Shown here piece after piece: positions 55,128 to 63,969 of a DNA stretch of 64,000 nt; position 1 is the stretch's first letter, and each line of letters begins with the position of its first letter. Location of the stretch: the NCBI RefSeq assembly GCF_016892765.1, contig NZ_JAFEMD010000001.1, forward strand, positions 124,001 through 188,000, in the 5' to 3' direction. The stretch is from Microvirga arvi (GTDB taxonomy: Bacteria > Pseudomonadota > Alphaproteobacteria > Rhizobiales > Beijerinckiaceae). Under the pieces are notes generated by a model, which saw nothing but the letters and a program-made list of their open reading frames with translations, was not told the DNA's origin and did not search any database. The translations under genes were made by a program, and so were the position numbers.

Positions 55128-55746
55128 ATATTGGCGACAACACCGGAATGTGGGGTGCCGCCTCGCGAGGAAGAAATCCGAGTAGCCGCGGATCGTCCGC
55201 CACCTCGATGGCACGCCGATAGGGCGTGAAGCCCGCGCGGATGTAAAAGGCGAGAGCGCCGGGCGAGTCGAGCGTGCAGGTATGGACGAAGAAGCGCCGG
55301 ATCGGCCTGGCAAAGGCCCGGCGGATCGCCTCGTGCATCAGGAAGAGTCCCGCCCCCTGTCCGATGAAGCCCGGAACGAGCCCGAGAAAGGCGAGTTCGA
55401 CCTCATCCCCGGCACGGAAATCGAGTTCGAGCAGGCCCACGTCGGTGGTTCCATCCTGAAGGGCATAGACCTCCACCTTCGGATCATCGAGGATCTGAGC
55501 GAGCTCTTCATCCGCCATCACCGCCCGGCTGAACCAGAGCCAGGGCTCCCCAACCTTACGGAACAACGACCGGTAGCGCGGGCGGTCCTGATCGATGCGC
55601 TGGAGGATCCAGCCCTCCGGATGCCGGATCAAAGGCAGGGCCGGCGCTTCGCGCATCTCGAGATAGGTGACGATTGTTGCGATCTTGTCCGGGGACAGAT
55701 CGGTATAGCCGGTGAGATTGAGAGCCACTGCCGGTTCATTCGCCAT
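55126..55746 (-). CDS. GNAT family N-acetyltransferase
   Basis: A 206-residue acetyltransferase. The GNAT core is LAFLGLVPGFIGQGAGLFLMHEAI (acetyl-CoA loop, GQGAG) and TCTLDSPGALAFYIRAGFTPYRR. The N-terminal about 60 residues form a domain of unknown function seen in related Rhizobiales proteins. Substrate unknown. ATG at 55746. Confidence 0.88.
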   Translation of the reverse strand: MANEPAVALNLTGYTDLSPDKIATIVTYLEMREAPALPLIRHPEGWILQRIDQDRPRYRSLFRKVGEPWLWFSRAVMADEELAQILDDPKVEVYALQDGTTDVGLLELDFRAGDEVELAFLGLVPGFIGQGAGLFLMHEAIRRAFARPIRRFFVHTCTLDSPGALAFYIRAGFTPYRRAIEVADDPRLLGFLPREAAPHIPVLSPI

Positions 55747-55919
55747 GGGCCGCTGCCTTCTGAAGTCTCCAAGTTCGAGGCTGCTTGATAAAGCGATTGT
55801 CCCCCAACGTCACGCTTCTCGCCTTGGACCTTATGTCATGTGGCTGCGGGCCATTATCCCCTTGCAGACCAAAGGGATTGTGGGCACAGAAGAGGCAATG
55901 AGGGAGGTCTGCCGGCTCG

Positions 55920-56933
55920 ATGAAGAACGTGCGTGAGTTCATTTGGCCCGTGATCGGGCTGCTGGCAGTCATCGTTTCCGGCTGGCTTCTCTATCGCGAA
56001 CTTCGCGGCATGTCGTTGGATGACGTCTGGGACAGTCTGACAGCCGTTCCGTCTCACCGCTATGCCCTGGCCGGTCTTTCGACCCTTGTCGCCTATGCGG
56101 CTCTCGCCTGGTACGACCGGATCGCGCTGCTGCATCTCGGCGTGCATCACATCTCCTGGCTGTTCGTGTCCGTGACGTCGTTCACGACCTATGCCCTTTC
56201 CCACAATATCGGCGCTTCGGTCTTCTCCGGCGCCGTCGTGCGTTACCGGGCCTATACCTCGAAGGGGCTGGGGGCGCCGCAGATCGCCGTGCTGGTGGCC
56301 CTTTGCTCCTTCACCTTCGGGCTGGGCACCATCCTGCTCGGCGGCATCGTCCTGGTGGCCGATCCGACCCTGCTGCACCGGCTCGAGGAGCTTTTGCCAT
56401 CGATGCTGACCAATCCGGCCACGGCCCGGACTGTCGGGCTGCTGCTGCTCGCCTTCGTCGCGCTCTATGTGGCCGGCTCAGTCCTGCACCTGCCGCCGCT
56501 CGTCATCCGCAAGGCCAAGCTCGAATATCCGCGTCCGGCCATCATGGTGCGCCAGCTGATCGCGGCGCCGCTCGAGCTCCTGGGCGCTGCCGGCATCATC
56601 TATTTCGTGCTCCCCGCGCATCTCGAGCCCAGTTTCATCATCGTTCTCGCCGTATTCCTGGCTTCTTTCTCGGCGGCCCTGGTGAGCCATGCCCCCGGCG
56701 GCCTGGGGGTGTTCGAGCTCGTTTTCCTCACTGCCATGCCCGATATCCCCAAGGCTGATGTGCTGGCGGCCTTGATCATCTTCCGCCTGTTCTATCTCCT
56801 GATCCCCTTCGGCCTCTCGCTCGTTGTGGTCCTGATGTTCGAGAGAGCGCGTCTGGCGCAGGCCTGGCGCGGCCGGATGGTCACCGCCGATGGCTCCGTG
56901 CCGCCGCCGCCTCTCTCCTCCTCCGATCAATGA
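55920..56933 (+). CDS. Lysylphosphatidylglycerol synthase transmembrane-domain protein (YbhN/UPF0104)
   Basis: A 337-residue protein with eight or nine membrane helices of the flippase-like MprF/YbhN superfamily. Signatures: SVTSFTTYALSHNIGASVFSGAVVRYR and SHAPGGLGVFELVFL. It lacks the catalytic lysyltransferase domain, so it probably acts in lipid or polymer flipping rather than aminoacylation. Its stop overlaps the methyltransferase start as ATGA. Confidence 0.88.
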   Translation: MKNVREFIWPVIGLLAVIVSGWLLYRELRGMSLDDVWDSLTAVPSHRYALAGLSTLVAYAALAWYDRIALLHLGVHHISWLFVSVTSFTTYALSHNIGASVFSGAVVRYRAYTSKGLGAPQIAVLVALCSFTFGLGTILLGGIVLVADPTLLHRLEELLPSMLTNPATARTVGLLLLAFVALYVAGSVLHLPPLVIRKAKLEYPRPAIMVRQLIAAPLELLGAAGIIYFVLPAHLEPSFIIVLAVFLASFSAALVSHAPGGLGVFELVFLTAMPDIPKADVLAALIIFRLFYLLIPFGLSLVVVLMFERARLAQAWRGRMVTADGSVPPPPLSSSDQ

Positions 56934-57757
56934 CTGTCTTCTGGCGCAGGTTGCGCTTCGGTCTGGCGACGCTCCTCGGCATCAGGCCTCTCGGCTTCTT
57001 CATTCCCTATCGCTATGCGGGCAGCATCGAGCCGCTGGGCTACCCGGCGCTGCAGCCCGTGTTCGAAGCGGCGCAGTCTCAGTTCTCAAGCGTGCTGGAG
57101 AGCATCGAAAGCCATAGCGCCGATCTAAAAGCCATTCTGGACGGCAAGAGCCCGGCGCGTTTCGATCAAAGCTGGTTCCCACGCCTCGATGCAGCTGCGG
57201 CCTATGCCATCGTTCGCCGGGAGAGACCGCAGAGAATCGTGGAGATCGGCTCCGGCCATTCGACCCGCTTCATGGCTCAGGCCGTGCAGGATGGCGAACT
57301 TTCCACCCGCATCACCTGCATCGATCCCGAGCCTCGAGCGACCTTGAACAGGCTCGATGTCGAGCACAGGCAGGCTCTCCTGCGGGATGCCGATCCCGCC
57401 GTGTTCGAGGCCCTGGTGCCGGGCGACATCCTCTTCATCGATTCCAGCCATATCGCCATGCCGGGTACCGATGTGGACCGTCTCTTCCTGGATGTGCTGC
57501 CGCGTCTTGCCAGCGGAACGCTGATTCACATCCATGACATCACCCTGCCTGATCGCTATCCCGAAGTCTGGGCTTGGCGCGGCTACAATGAGCAATTGCT
57601 GGTCGGCACGCTTGTGCAGGGGAGGGGTTACGAACTCGTCTTTGCCAGCCATCATGTCGTGAAGGAGCATCGGGAGGCTCTCTCCCGAGGGATCCTCGCC
57701 GAGCTGCCGCTGGTTCCCGACGCCCACGAAACCAGCCTCTGGCTTCGGAAACTCTAG
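56930..57757 (+). CDS. Class I SAM-dependent methyltransferase
   Basis: A 275-residue methyltransferase with IVEIGSGHSTRFM (SAM-binding motif I) at about residues 102-114, ITCIDPEPRA (motif II) and DILFIDSSHIAM (motif IV). The C-terminal part (GTLIHIHDITLPDRYP) fits the family of small-molecule O-methyltransferases. Substrate unknown. Start overlaps the preceding membrane protein by four bases, so the two may act together. Confidence 0.82.
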   Translation: MTVFWRRLRFGLATLLGIRPLGFFIPYRYAGSIEPLGYPALQPVFEAAQSQFSSVLESIESHSADLKAILDGKSPARFDQSWFPRLDAAAAYAIVRRERPQRIVEIGSGHSTRFMAQAVQDGELSTRITCIDPEPRATLNRLDVEHRQALLRDADPAVFEALVPGDILFIDSSHIAMPGTDVDRLFLDVLPRLASGTLIHIHDITLPDRYPEVWAWRGYNEQLLVGTLVQGRGYELVFASHHVVKEHREALSRGILAELPLVPDAHETSLWLRKL

Positions 57758-57761
57758 AGCT

Positions 57762-57850
57762 GTTTCCACTGACGTGGAATCATTTCTCTTCTTTGGCTTG
57801 CCGCATATTTTGACGGCGAACCGGATCCACTTCGCCGAAATATGCTCTAG
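57762..57850. repeat. Palindromic repeat downstream of the methyltransferase
   Basis: Contains AGAGCTGTTTCCACTGACG.., a ATTTTGACGGCGAA..GATCCACTTCGCC stretch and ends near CTCTAG. It looks like a degenerate copy of an AGAGC-...-GCTCT dispersed repeat; inverted parts are imperfect. Confidence 0.5.
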
Positions 57851-57863
57851 CGGGCGGCAATCG

Positions 57864-58166
57864 TCAGACGACCGCAGCCGGCCTTTGTCCCGGCTCCGGC
57901 ACGGCGAAGCCCGCTTCCATGTACTCGTTGAGCTTGTTGCGCAGGGTCCGGATCGAAATGCCGAGGATCCTCGCCGCATGGGTCCGGTTGCCGAAGCAAT
58001 GGGCAAGAGTGCCGAGGATCAGATGCCGCTCCACATCGGCGATGGTCCGACCGACCAGGATGCGCCCCAGGTTTTCGACGATTTGCTCCTGTTCGGCAGG
58101 AAAGGATGGAGCGATCCTTGCATCGGAAAAGCCTTGCTGTACCAACAGATCCTGGGTGCCGAGCAC
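57864..58166 (-). CDS. Stand-alone Fis-type helix-turn-helix protein
   Basis: A 100-residue protein whose C-terminal half (VERHLILGTLAHCFGNRTHAARILGISIRTLRNKLNEY) is a Fis-type DNA-binding domain like that of NtrC-family and FlbD regulators. The N-terminal about 40 residues are not a receiver or AAA+ domain, so this is a short regulator rather than a truncated NtrC-type. Start is GTG at 58166 with AGGA eight bases upstream and no ATG in frame. Position between ctrA and sciP suggests a role in flagellar or cell-cycle control. Confidence 0.75.
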   Translation of the reverse strand: MLGTQDLLVQQGFSDARIAPSFPAEQEQIVENLGRILVGRTIADVERHLILGTLAHCFGNRTHAARILGISIRTLRNKLNEYMEAGFAVPEPGQRPAAVV

Positions 58167-58326
58167 GATGAGATCCTGCCTTAAGGGAAGTGATTCAGGA
58201 GTTTATGCTCATTCTATGGTTAGGAAGCTCTTAACGGCTGAGCTTTGGCGGGAAAAATCAGCGGAGATCATGAAAAAGGCGCTGGCTCGGGTGAGCAGCG
58301 CCTCATCATAGAGCTTGCCGGCGTGC

Positions 58327-58602
58327 TTATTGCCGGTATTGCTGGATGCGCGTGGTGCGCAGGCCTGCCAAGCCATGCTGATCGATGGACAGCTGCCAGC
58401 TGAGGAACTCCTCGGTGGTCAGAGTGTAGCGCTGGCAGGCTTCTTCGAGGCTTAGGAGACCGCCGCGGACGGCAGCGACGACTTCGGCCTTGCGACGGAT
58501 GACCCAGCGGCGGGTGCTGGTGGGAGGAAGGTCGGCAATCGTCAGGGGACTGCCATCGGGCCCAATGACATACTTGACCCTTGGGCGGTGGGGTTCGGTC
58601 AT
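58327..58602 (-). CDS. sciP: CtrA inhibitor SciP
   Basis: Small protein (DUF1153) that binds CtrA and blocks its activation of promoters. The 91-residue sequence has the signature RVKYVIGPDGSPLTIADLPP and RWVIRRKAEVVAAVRGGLLSLEEACQRYTLTTEEFLSWQ, a helix-turn-helix of the family. ATG at 58602 (MTEPHRPRVKYV). A near-match CtrA site is present about 60 bp upstream. Confidence 0.95.
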   Translation of the reverse strand: MTEPHRPRVKYVIGPDGSPLTIADLPPTSTRRWVIRRKAEVVAAVRGGLLSLEEACQRYTLTTEEFLSWQLSIDQHGLAGLRTTRIQQYRQ

Positions 58603-58941
58603 GATACGCTCACACAAAAATTCAACGACCTCAGTGGCTCGAACCTACGCGACGGGACTTAATGTTTTCCTAAGCCCTGTCAGGCGGTTATCGAGAGTGC
58701 CTAAGCTTAGCCATAAACGTTAACGTTGGCTTATTTCGGCGCACTTTCCCTTTAAGAATTGTGGCGCAAGAGCATCGGGCCCAAAAGTGGACTTGCACTT
58801 TTGGGATCCAGCCGATGCTTCTTCTGTATGCTGGCGCATCGTCGGGCGCGGAAAACCGGGTCCACTTTTCCACACGATGCGCTATAGAAGGGCTTTGGCC
58901 CCTCCCGTGCGCCGCCTTGAACGGCGCCTCTGGACGGAAAC
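58603..58941. other. sciP-mnmA intergenic region
   Basis: About 340 bp without a gene. Contains the sciP promoter region with the sequence TTAATGTTTTCCTAA (58659-58673; TTAA-N7-CTAA, one mismatch from the CtrA box) and two AAAAGTGG palindromes at 58771-58886. Confidence 0.6.
58771..58886. repeat. Tandem pair of AAAAGTGG palindromes upstream of mnmA
   Basis: Copy 1: GCATCGGGCCCAAAAGTGG...CACTTTTGGG..GATGC (about 58771-58818). Copy 2: GCGCATCG..GCGGAAAACCGGGTCCACTTTTCC..CGATGCGC (about 58836-58884). Members of the dispersed repeat family. Confidence 0.75.
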
Positions 58942-60096
58942 ATGCTCAACTCACTCGACCTGCCTACCGAACCCTCGAAGACCCGCGTCGTGGTGGCGAT
59001 GTCGGGCGGCGTGGATTCCTCCGTGGTCGCAGCCCTGCTCAAGCGCGAGGGCTATGACGTCATCGGAATCACGCTCCAGCTCTACGATCATGGCGCCGCC
59101 GCTCACCGCAAGGGCGCCTGCTGCGCCGGCCAGGACATCTACGATGCCCGCCGGGTGGCGGAGGCCATCGGCATTCCCCATTACGTGCTCGATTACGAGG
59201 CCCGCTTCCGCGAGGCCGTGATCGACCGCTTCACCCAGAGCTATCTGGAGGGCGAGACGCCGATCCCCTGCGTCGAGTGCAACCGCTCCATCAAGTTCCG
59301 CGATCTCCTGGAGACCGCCAGGGAGCTCGGCGCCGACGTCCTGGCCACCGGTCATTACGTGGCAAGCCGTGCCCTGCCGGACGGACGCCGCGCCCTTCAC
59401 AGGGCCGCCGATCCGGACCGGGACCAGAGCTATTTCCTCTATGCCACCACGCCGGAGCAGCTCGACCTGCTGCGCTTTCCCCTCGGTGAGCTGCCCAAGG
59501 AGCAGACCCGCGAGCTGGCGCGGGAATTCGGGCTGACCGTGGCGGAGAAGGCTGACAGCCAGGATATCTGCTTCGTCACGCAGGGGCGCTACAGCGACGT
59601 GATCGAGCGCCTGAAGCCCGGCGCCGTTCAGGGCGGCGAGATCGTCCATGTCGATGGCCGGGTGCTCGGGCGCCACGAGGGCATCATCCACTACACGGTA
59701 GGTCAGCGAAAGGGCCTGGGCCTTTCCGTCGGCGAGCCGCTCTACGTGGTCCGTCTCGAGGCCAAGGAGGCCCGCGTGGTGGTCGGCCCCCGCGAGGCTC
59801 TGGCCACCCGGCTGATCCGCGTGACCGACGTGAACTGGCTCGGCGACGTGCCGCTCGACTCTTTACGCGAGGAGGGCATGGAGGTGGCCGTGCGCGTCCG
59901 CTCCACCCGCGAGCCGCGTCCCGCCACCTTACGATCCACAGGAACCAGCACTATTGTCGAGCTGTTATCGGCGGAAGATGGGGTGTCTCCCGGCCAAGCT
60001 TGTGTCATCTATGAGAGCGATGCGCCCCGGGCACGGATCCTTGGCGGGGGCACCATAGCTCGCACAATCGCCGAAACCGCGCCCGCCGCGGCCTGA
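58942..60096 (+). CDS. mnmA: tRNA-specific 2-thiouridylase MnmA
   Basis: Thiolates U34 in tRNA-Lys/Glu/Gln. The 384-residue protein has the PP-loop [16 protein letters not shown], catalytic Cys in [12 protein letters not shown] and the second Cys in DSQDICFV, plus the interaction block [17 protein letters not shown] 58942 has GGAA five bases upstream. Length and motifs are normal. Confidence 0.96.
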   Translation: MLNSLDLPTEPSKTRVVVAMSGGVDSSVVAALLKREGYDVIGITLQLYDHGAAAHRKGACCAGQDIYDARRVAEAIGIPHYVLDYEARFREAVIDRFTQSYLEGETPIPCVECNRSIKFRDLLETARELGADVLATGHYVASRALPDGRRALHRAADPDRDQSYFLYATTPEQLDLLRFPLGELPKEQTRELAREFGLTVAEKADSQDICFVTQGRYSDVIERLKPGAVQGGEIVHVDGRVLGRHEGIIHYTVGQRKGLGLSVGEPLYVVRLEAKEARVVVGPREALATRLIRVTDVNWLGDVPLDSLREEGMEVAVRVRSTREPRPATLRSTGTSTIVELLSAEDGVSPGQACVIYESDAPRARILGGGTIARTIAETAPAAA

Positions 60097-60118
60097 GGCC
60101 TCGACCGAAGGAATCTAT

Positions 60119-60760
60119 ATGACGGATGGAGCGACCACCGTCCTGATGCGCAAGGCTTATGCGCGTTGGGCGCCGATCTACGACCTCGTCTATGACAAGC
60201 TGACGGAGCCGGCCGCGCGCGCCGCCGTGAACGCTGCTGTCGCCTGCGGTCCAAAGATTCTCGAGGCCGGCGTCGGGACGGGCTTGTCCCTCGGCTATTA
60301 TCCGAAGCACGCCGAGGTCTATGGAGTCGATCTGTCGGAGGACATGCTCCGCCGGGCGCAGGACAAGGTCGAGAAGAAAGGCCTTTCCCATGTGAAAAGC
60401 CTGCAGGTGATGGATGTCACCCACCTCGGCTTTCCGGACGGGACTTTCGACGCGGTGACGGCGCAGTTCATCATCACCCTCGTGCCCGAACCCGAGAAGG
60501 CTTTGGACGAGTTCATGCGTGTGCTCAAGCCTGGCGGGGAGATCGTGCTGGCCAATCATTGGGGGCAGCCCTCGGGGCCTATCGCGACTCTGGAGGAGAT
60601 GGCTTCTCCCTTGGCCAAGGCGATCGGCTGGAGCTCGGCCTTCAAGGCCGCTCGGGTCGAGGATTGGGCACGCCGGACGGGGCGCATGGAGGTTGTGGAA
60701 CTCAGGTCCCTGTTCCCGAGCGGCTTCTTCAAGCTGATGAGAATCAAGAAGCTATCCTAG
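60119..60760 (+). CDS. Class I methyltransferase, PmtA-like
   Basis: A 213-residue SAM-dependent methyltransferase. Motif I EAGVGTGLSLGYYP (residues 47-60), VYGVDLSEDML and FDAVTAQFIITLVPEP. Resembles short phosphatidylethanolamine N-methyltransferases of the Rhodobacter PmtA type, which make phosphatidylcholine; this is likely but not certain, since ubiquinone-type methyltransferases share the motif. ATG at 60119. Confidence 0.7.
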   Translation: MTDGATTVLMRKAYARWAPIYDLVYDKLTEPAARAAVNAAVACGPKILEAGVGTGLSLGYYPKHAEVYGVDLSEDMLRRAQDKVEKKGLSHVKSLQVMDVTHLGFPDGTFDAVTAQFIITLVPEPEKALDEFMRVLKPGGEIVLANHWGQPSGPIATLEEMASPLAKAIGWSSAFKAARVEDWARRTGRMEVVELRSLFPSGFFKLMRIKKLS

Positions 60761-60877
60761 GACATTAGGCACAAGCGGATGAGCTGATGGCCGATCCCTC
60801 TGTGCCAAGAGGTGACTTTCGCGTTCCAAGCCCTATCTCCAAAGGAGGGGCGTCTCCAGACCACGAAAGCACTTCCT

Positions 60878-61096
60878 ATGCGTCTTTTCATGTTCACCTC
60901 CCAGGCCAAGGACGATCTTCATGCCTTTGCAGGAGATGAATCCGGCACGAAGCTCCCGTCCAAATATGCTCCATGGGGCCTGACCGGCACGCTGAACTCC
61001 CGTGAGGCTCCGCCGCACAAGTTCTCCCGCAAGACCATTGAACAGGCAGTCTCGTCCGAGGGCTTCCAACTCTGGCGCATGAAGCCCAAGGGCTGA
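60878..61096 (+). CDS. Small conserved protein, function unknown
   Basis: A 72-residue protein, MRLFMFTSQAKDDLHAFAGD.. to LWRMKPKG, of a kind I recognise as conserved in Rhizobiales but without a named domain. ATG at 60878; an upstream in-frame GTG at 60812 would add 22 less conserved residues. Sits alone between the methyltransferase and tRNA-Met genes. Confidence 0.7.
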   Translation: MRLFMFTSQAKDDLHAFAGDESGTKLPSKYAPWGLTGTLNSREAPPHKFSRKTIEQAVSSEGFQLWRMKPKG

Positions 61097-61293
61097 TCGA
61101 GTCATCGACTATTCGCTCAGGTTCGGATTCTCAAGGGAATCGCCCCACAGCTTGGCGCCACTCTCCGTTTGAGGCAGCGTGATCGGCCGGACCGCCACAA
61201 ATCCGCAGTTTGACCGCCCGTCTTTCTTGACACTGGGGGGCAACCTTCCCTATATCGCGCTTGCCTGATGCGGGGTCCGCCCCCGCTGCCTGG
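61097..61293. other. Intergenic, no gene recognised
   Basis: About 195 bp between the small protein and tRNA-Met. Likely contains the tRNA promoter. No hairpin terminator or ORF stood out. Confidence 0.5.
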
Positions 61294-61370
61294 GGCGGAG
61301 TAGCTCAGTTGGTCAGAGCAGAGGAATCATAATCCTTGTGTCGGGGGTTCAAATCCCTCCTCCGCTACCA
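61294..61370 (+). tRNA. tRNA-Met (CAT), elongator type
   Basis: 77-nt cloverleaf: acceptor GGCGGAG/CTCCGCT, D arm GCTCAGTTGGTCAGAGC, anticodon stem-loop AGGAATCATAATCCT (anticodon CAT), T arm GGGTTCAAATCCC and encoded CCA. The first pair is G-U, as is common for elongator Met; tRNA-Ile with CAT (lysidine) cannot be fully excluded. Confidence 0.93.
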
Positions 61371-61758
61371 TCAATCGGTTAAGTAATTGAAACTGAAGGC
61401 AAATTATATATTTTAGCCTCCTTTTTGGTAGCGCCTCCGCAAAAAAAGCTCAGTGACTTCTGTAGCTGAACAGCATCCAGTTGATGTTTGGCAGGCTCCG
61501 CACTCATTCGCAGCCAAAGCTATGTGGTGGATCTCTGCTACTGCTACTAAGTAGCTTGTTCAGGCCACGTTGGCCGAGCAGACATTTGCGTGGATTGCGA
61601 GCGTCTGCTTATTACCCGAAGCGGACTCCCGTCCAAACGATCGACCAGTTGCAAGCAATGTTAATCTTACGCAACGCCGTTGAGTTTAGTTTTGCGGGAG
61701 TCAAGTTGTAACCAGTGAGCTTTTCAGTACGCTCAGCGCCATCTCGTGTCGGGGGGCG
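61371..61758. other. AT-richer noncoding region after tRNA-Met
   Basis: About 390 bp, locally AT-rich (ATTATATATTTTAGCCTCC, poly-A runs). Short ORFs here show no recognisable sequence. Composition differs from the tRNA-proximal chromosome and may mark the start of acquired DNA. Confidence 0.5.
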
Positions 61759-62490
61759 ATGCAAACAAATTGGTTCTACACGGTTTGGCCGTTCATCGGG
61801 TTGGGTGGAGCGATCCCGATGGTCGCCATCCTGCTGACGGCCGACACATTCCGTGGCAACACCGCGATATCGCGATGGCGTGATGTAGTGTGGCTGGGGT
61901 GGCTCGCCACACCGCTCTATCTGGTGCATCAGTTCGAGGAATACAGCCTGCCGGTGCTCGGCTTCGATTACTCAATCCAGGAAATGATTTGCAAGAACTT
62001 GGGTTTTCCGCCGTATCCGGACTGCCCGATTCCCCTGTCGTTCTACCCGGTGGTGAACATCGCTCTCATGTGGTTTGGGGCGCCGCTGGCGGCGTACCTT
62101 GGCAGGCGCAACGTCCTCATCGGCCTCAGCTTCTGGGGATTGATCTTTGCCAACGGACTTCTGCACACCGTGGGGGGCGTCGCGCAGGGCGCTTACAACA
62201 CCGGCGTATGGAGCAGCGTCATCTTGTTTGTTCCGTTGTCCCTCTGGGTCGTTTATGCCTGCGCGATTCGCGGACCATACAGCGGCAAGGTCGTGGGCGT
62301 GGCGTTCGCCACCGGAGCCGTCACTCATGTCTTGCTTTTCGTCGGCTACGGATTTTTCAAGTCCGGGGTGATCGGCAATGCGGGCCTGCTGGTCTATGCC
62401 GCCGTGATCGGTTTCACGCCAATCATCTTGGCGGCTCTTGCGAGCCGGTTCTTCAAGCCGGAGTTGTTGCGGCCAGCTCAGATGCAATAG
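61759..62490 (+). CDS. HXXEE domain membrane protein
   Basis: A 243-residue protein with six or seven membrane helices and the HXXEE signature (LVHQFEEYSLP, near residue 57, and a second GLLHTVGGV block). The family is widespread in soil bacteria but has no assigned function; the conserved His/Glu suggest a metal site. ATG at 61759. First gene of the accessory block. Confidence 0.85.
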   Translation: MQTNWFYTVWPFIGLGGAIPMVAILLTADTFRGNTAISRWRDVVWLGWLATPLYLVHQFEEYSLPVLGFDYSIQEMICKNLGFPPYPDCPIPLSFYPVVNIALMWFGAPLAAYLGRRNVLIGLSFWGLIFANGLLHTVGGVAQGAYNTGVWSSVILFVPLSLWVVYACAIRGPYSGKVVGVAFATGAVTHVLLFVGYGFFKSGVIGNAGLLVYAAVIGFTPIILAALASRFFKPELLRPAQMQ

Positions 62491-62613
62491 GACGAGAGGA
62501 CGAGCGAGGCGAAATGCGTGAGAGAAAATTCACAATAGGGGTATTGTCCGCTTCTGGCACAAAGCTGAAGTTGCCTGAAATCTCAGTTTTAGCCAAAAGA
62601 ACATAGGCGGAAC

Positions 62614-62913
62614 TCAAGGGTCGAAGAGTGGGCGGATTGACGGTAGCGGACCTCCGCTAACATTAGACCGCCCCTGCGGGAATGGCGTTCCGCCGATCAA
62701 TTTTGCCAAGCTGCCATTGATGTCAATCGAGACTTGGCCTGCGGCTGTGGCGGGGTGAACGACGATAGTATCAACCAATTCACGCGCCGAGGCTTTCGAG
62801 AGTTCGCTTCCTTCGGTTGAGCCTTCCGCGATCGCTATCCCAAGGCGCTTCACTGCCTCGAGATAGCGATCGATAGCACGGGGGTGGAGCGTGACAACCT
62901 TCGGCGGATCATC
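62614..62913 (-). pseudogene. Serine-recombinase C-terminal remnant
   Basis: The translated segment (KVVTLHPRAIDRYLEAVKRLGIAIAEG.. to ..SIDINGSLAKLIGG) matches the C-terminal end of large serine recombinases, including the coiled-coil and the SRELVDTIVVHP/VDIxIxGxLAxLLG tail pattern. The N-terminal catalytic and zinc-ribbon domains are absent: about 75 residues in front (in the same frame to 63141) are unrelated. It is therefore a decayed integrase fragment next to a tRNA gene. Confidence 0.65.
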
Positions 62914-63117
62914 GAGGCTATTCAGCTCCTCCCGGAACCAACATTTGCACCAATTGTAAACGTCTGTCGGCGGCTCGCGTATCTCTGCCGCAAACCGTCG
63001 TGCCGTCCTGTGATCCGTAGACAACAGGCCCCGACTTTGCGCAGGGGAGGCAGCCTGCCGTCTATCGCCCTGAACGGAACTCTGCTTGACTTGTTGTGGG
63101 CGGGCTGGGGAGTTCGG

Positions 63118-63969
63118 ATGGAGCACCTCATGACTGGACAATGCACGCCCTGCGGGCTGTTGGGATTGTGGCTGGCACTCGCCATATCAGTGGGCTTCGG
63201 AAGTTCTTTCGCCTTTGCCCAGGAGCAGCACGAGGCAAGCACGAGCGATCTCGCCAAGGCGGCGCAGAACCCCATTGCCGATATGATCAGCGTGCCGTTC
63301 CAGAACAACTTCAACTTCCACGTCGGCCCGCACAATCAGCTTCAGGACATCCTCAACATCCAGCCCGTCATCCCGATCTCGCTGGACCGGGACTGGAACC
63401 TGATCACGCGCTGGATCACGCCGGTGATCTCGCAACCGCCCCTGACCGTGACGGGCGACCGCGAGTTCGGTCTCGGGGACATCAATCCGAGCTTCTTCTT
63501 CTCGCCTAAGCAGCCGACGCACGGCATCATCTGGGGCATCGGTCCGACCTTCGTGTTCCCGACCGGCACCGACAAGACGCTCACACAGGGCAAGTATTCG
63601 ATCGGTCCGACCTTTGTTGCCCTGACAATCCAAGGCCCCTGGGTGCTCGGCGTGCTCGTCAACAATGTCTGGTCCTTCGCGGGCAAGAGCAACCGCAGCC
63701 CCGTCAACCAGATGTTGTTGCAGCCTTTCGTGAACTACAACCTGCCCGGCGGCTGGTACTTGACGTCGTCGCCCATCATCACCGCCGACTGGGAAGCCAG
63801 CCATGGCGACCGCTGGACTGTGCCAATCGGTGGCGGCTTCGGGCGGGTGTTCAAGATCGGCAAGCAGCCGATCAATGCGCAGCTCGCGGCCTACTACAAC
63901 GTCGCAAGGCCTAGCGGGGGCTCTGACTGGCAGCTCAGAACCCAGGTGCAGCTTCTGTTCCCGAAATAG
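63118..63969 (+). CDS. Outer-membrane-type beta protein (transporter/neuromedin-U-like), function unknown
   Basis: A 283-residue exported protein. A signal peptide is visible (about residues 5-36, ending AFAQ). The mature part has alternating hydrophobic/aromatic strands (FQNNFNFHVG, NLITRWITPVI, GLGDINPSFFFS, GIGPTFVFPTGT, GGWYLTSSPIITADW) and ends LRTQVQLLFPK, features of beta-barrels of the MetA/phenol-degradation-type putative transporter family. ATG at 63118; ATG at 63130 also possible. No partner genes within the window. Confidence 0.75.
   Translation: MEHLMTGQCTPCGLLGLWLALAISVGFGSSFAFAQEQHEASTSDLAKAAQNPIADMISVPFQNNFNFHVGPHNQLQDILNIQPVIPISLDRDWNLITRWITPVISQPPLTVTGDREFGLGDINPSFFFSPKQPTHGIIWGIGPTFVFPTGTDKTLTQGKYSIGPTFVALTIQGPWVLGVLVNNVWSFAGKSNRSPVNQMLLQPFVNYNLPGGWYLTSSPIITADWEASHGDRWTVPIGGGFGRVFKIGKQPINAQLAAYYNVARPSGGSDWQLRTQVQLLFPK

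Noticed and set aside
61481..61711. A 76-codon ORF downstream of tRNA-Met
   Set aside because: No ribosome-binding site, no recognisable sequence and skewed Leu/Arg composition typical of a chance frame.
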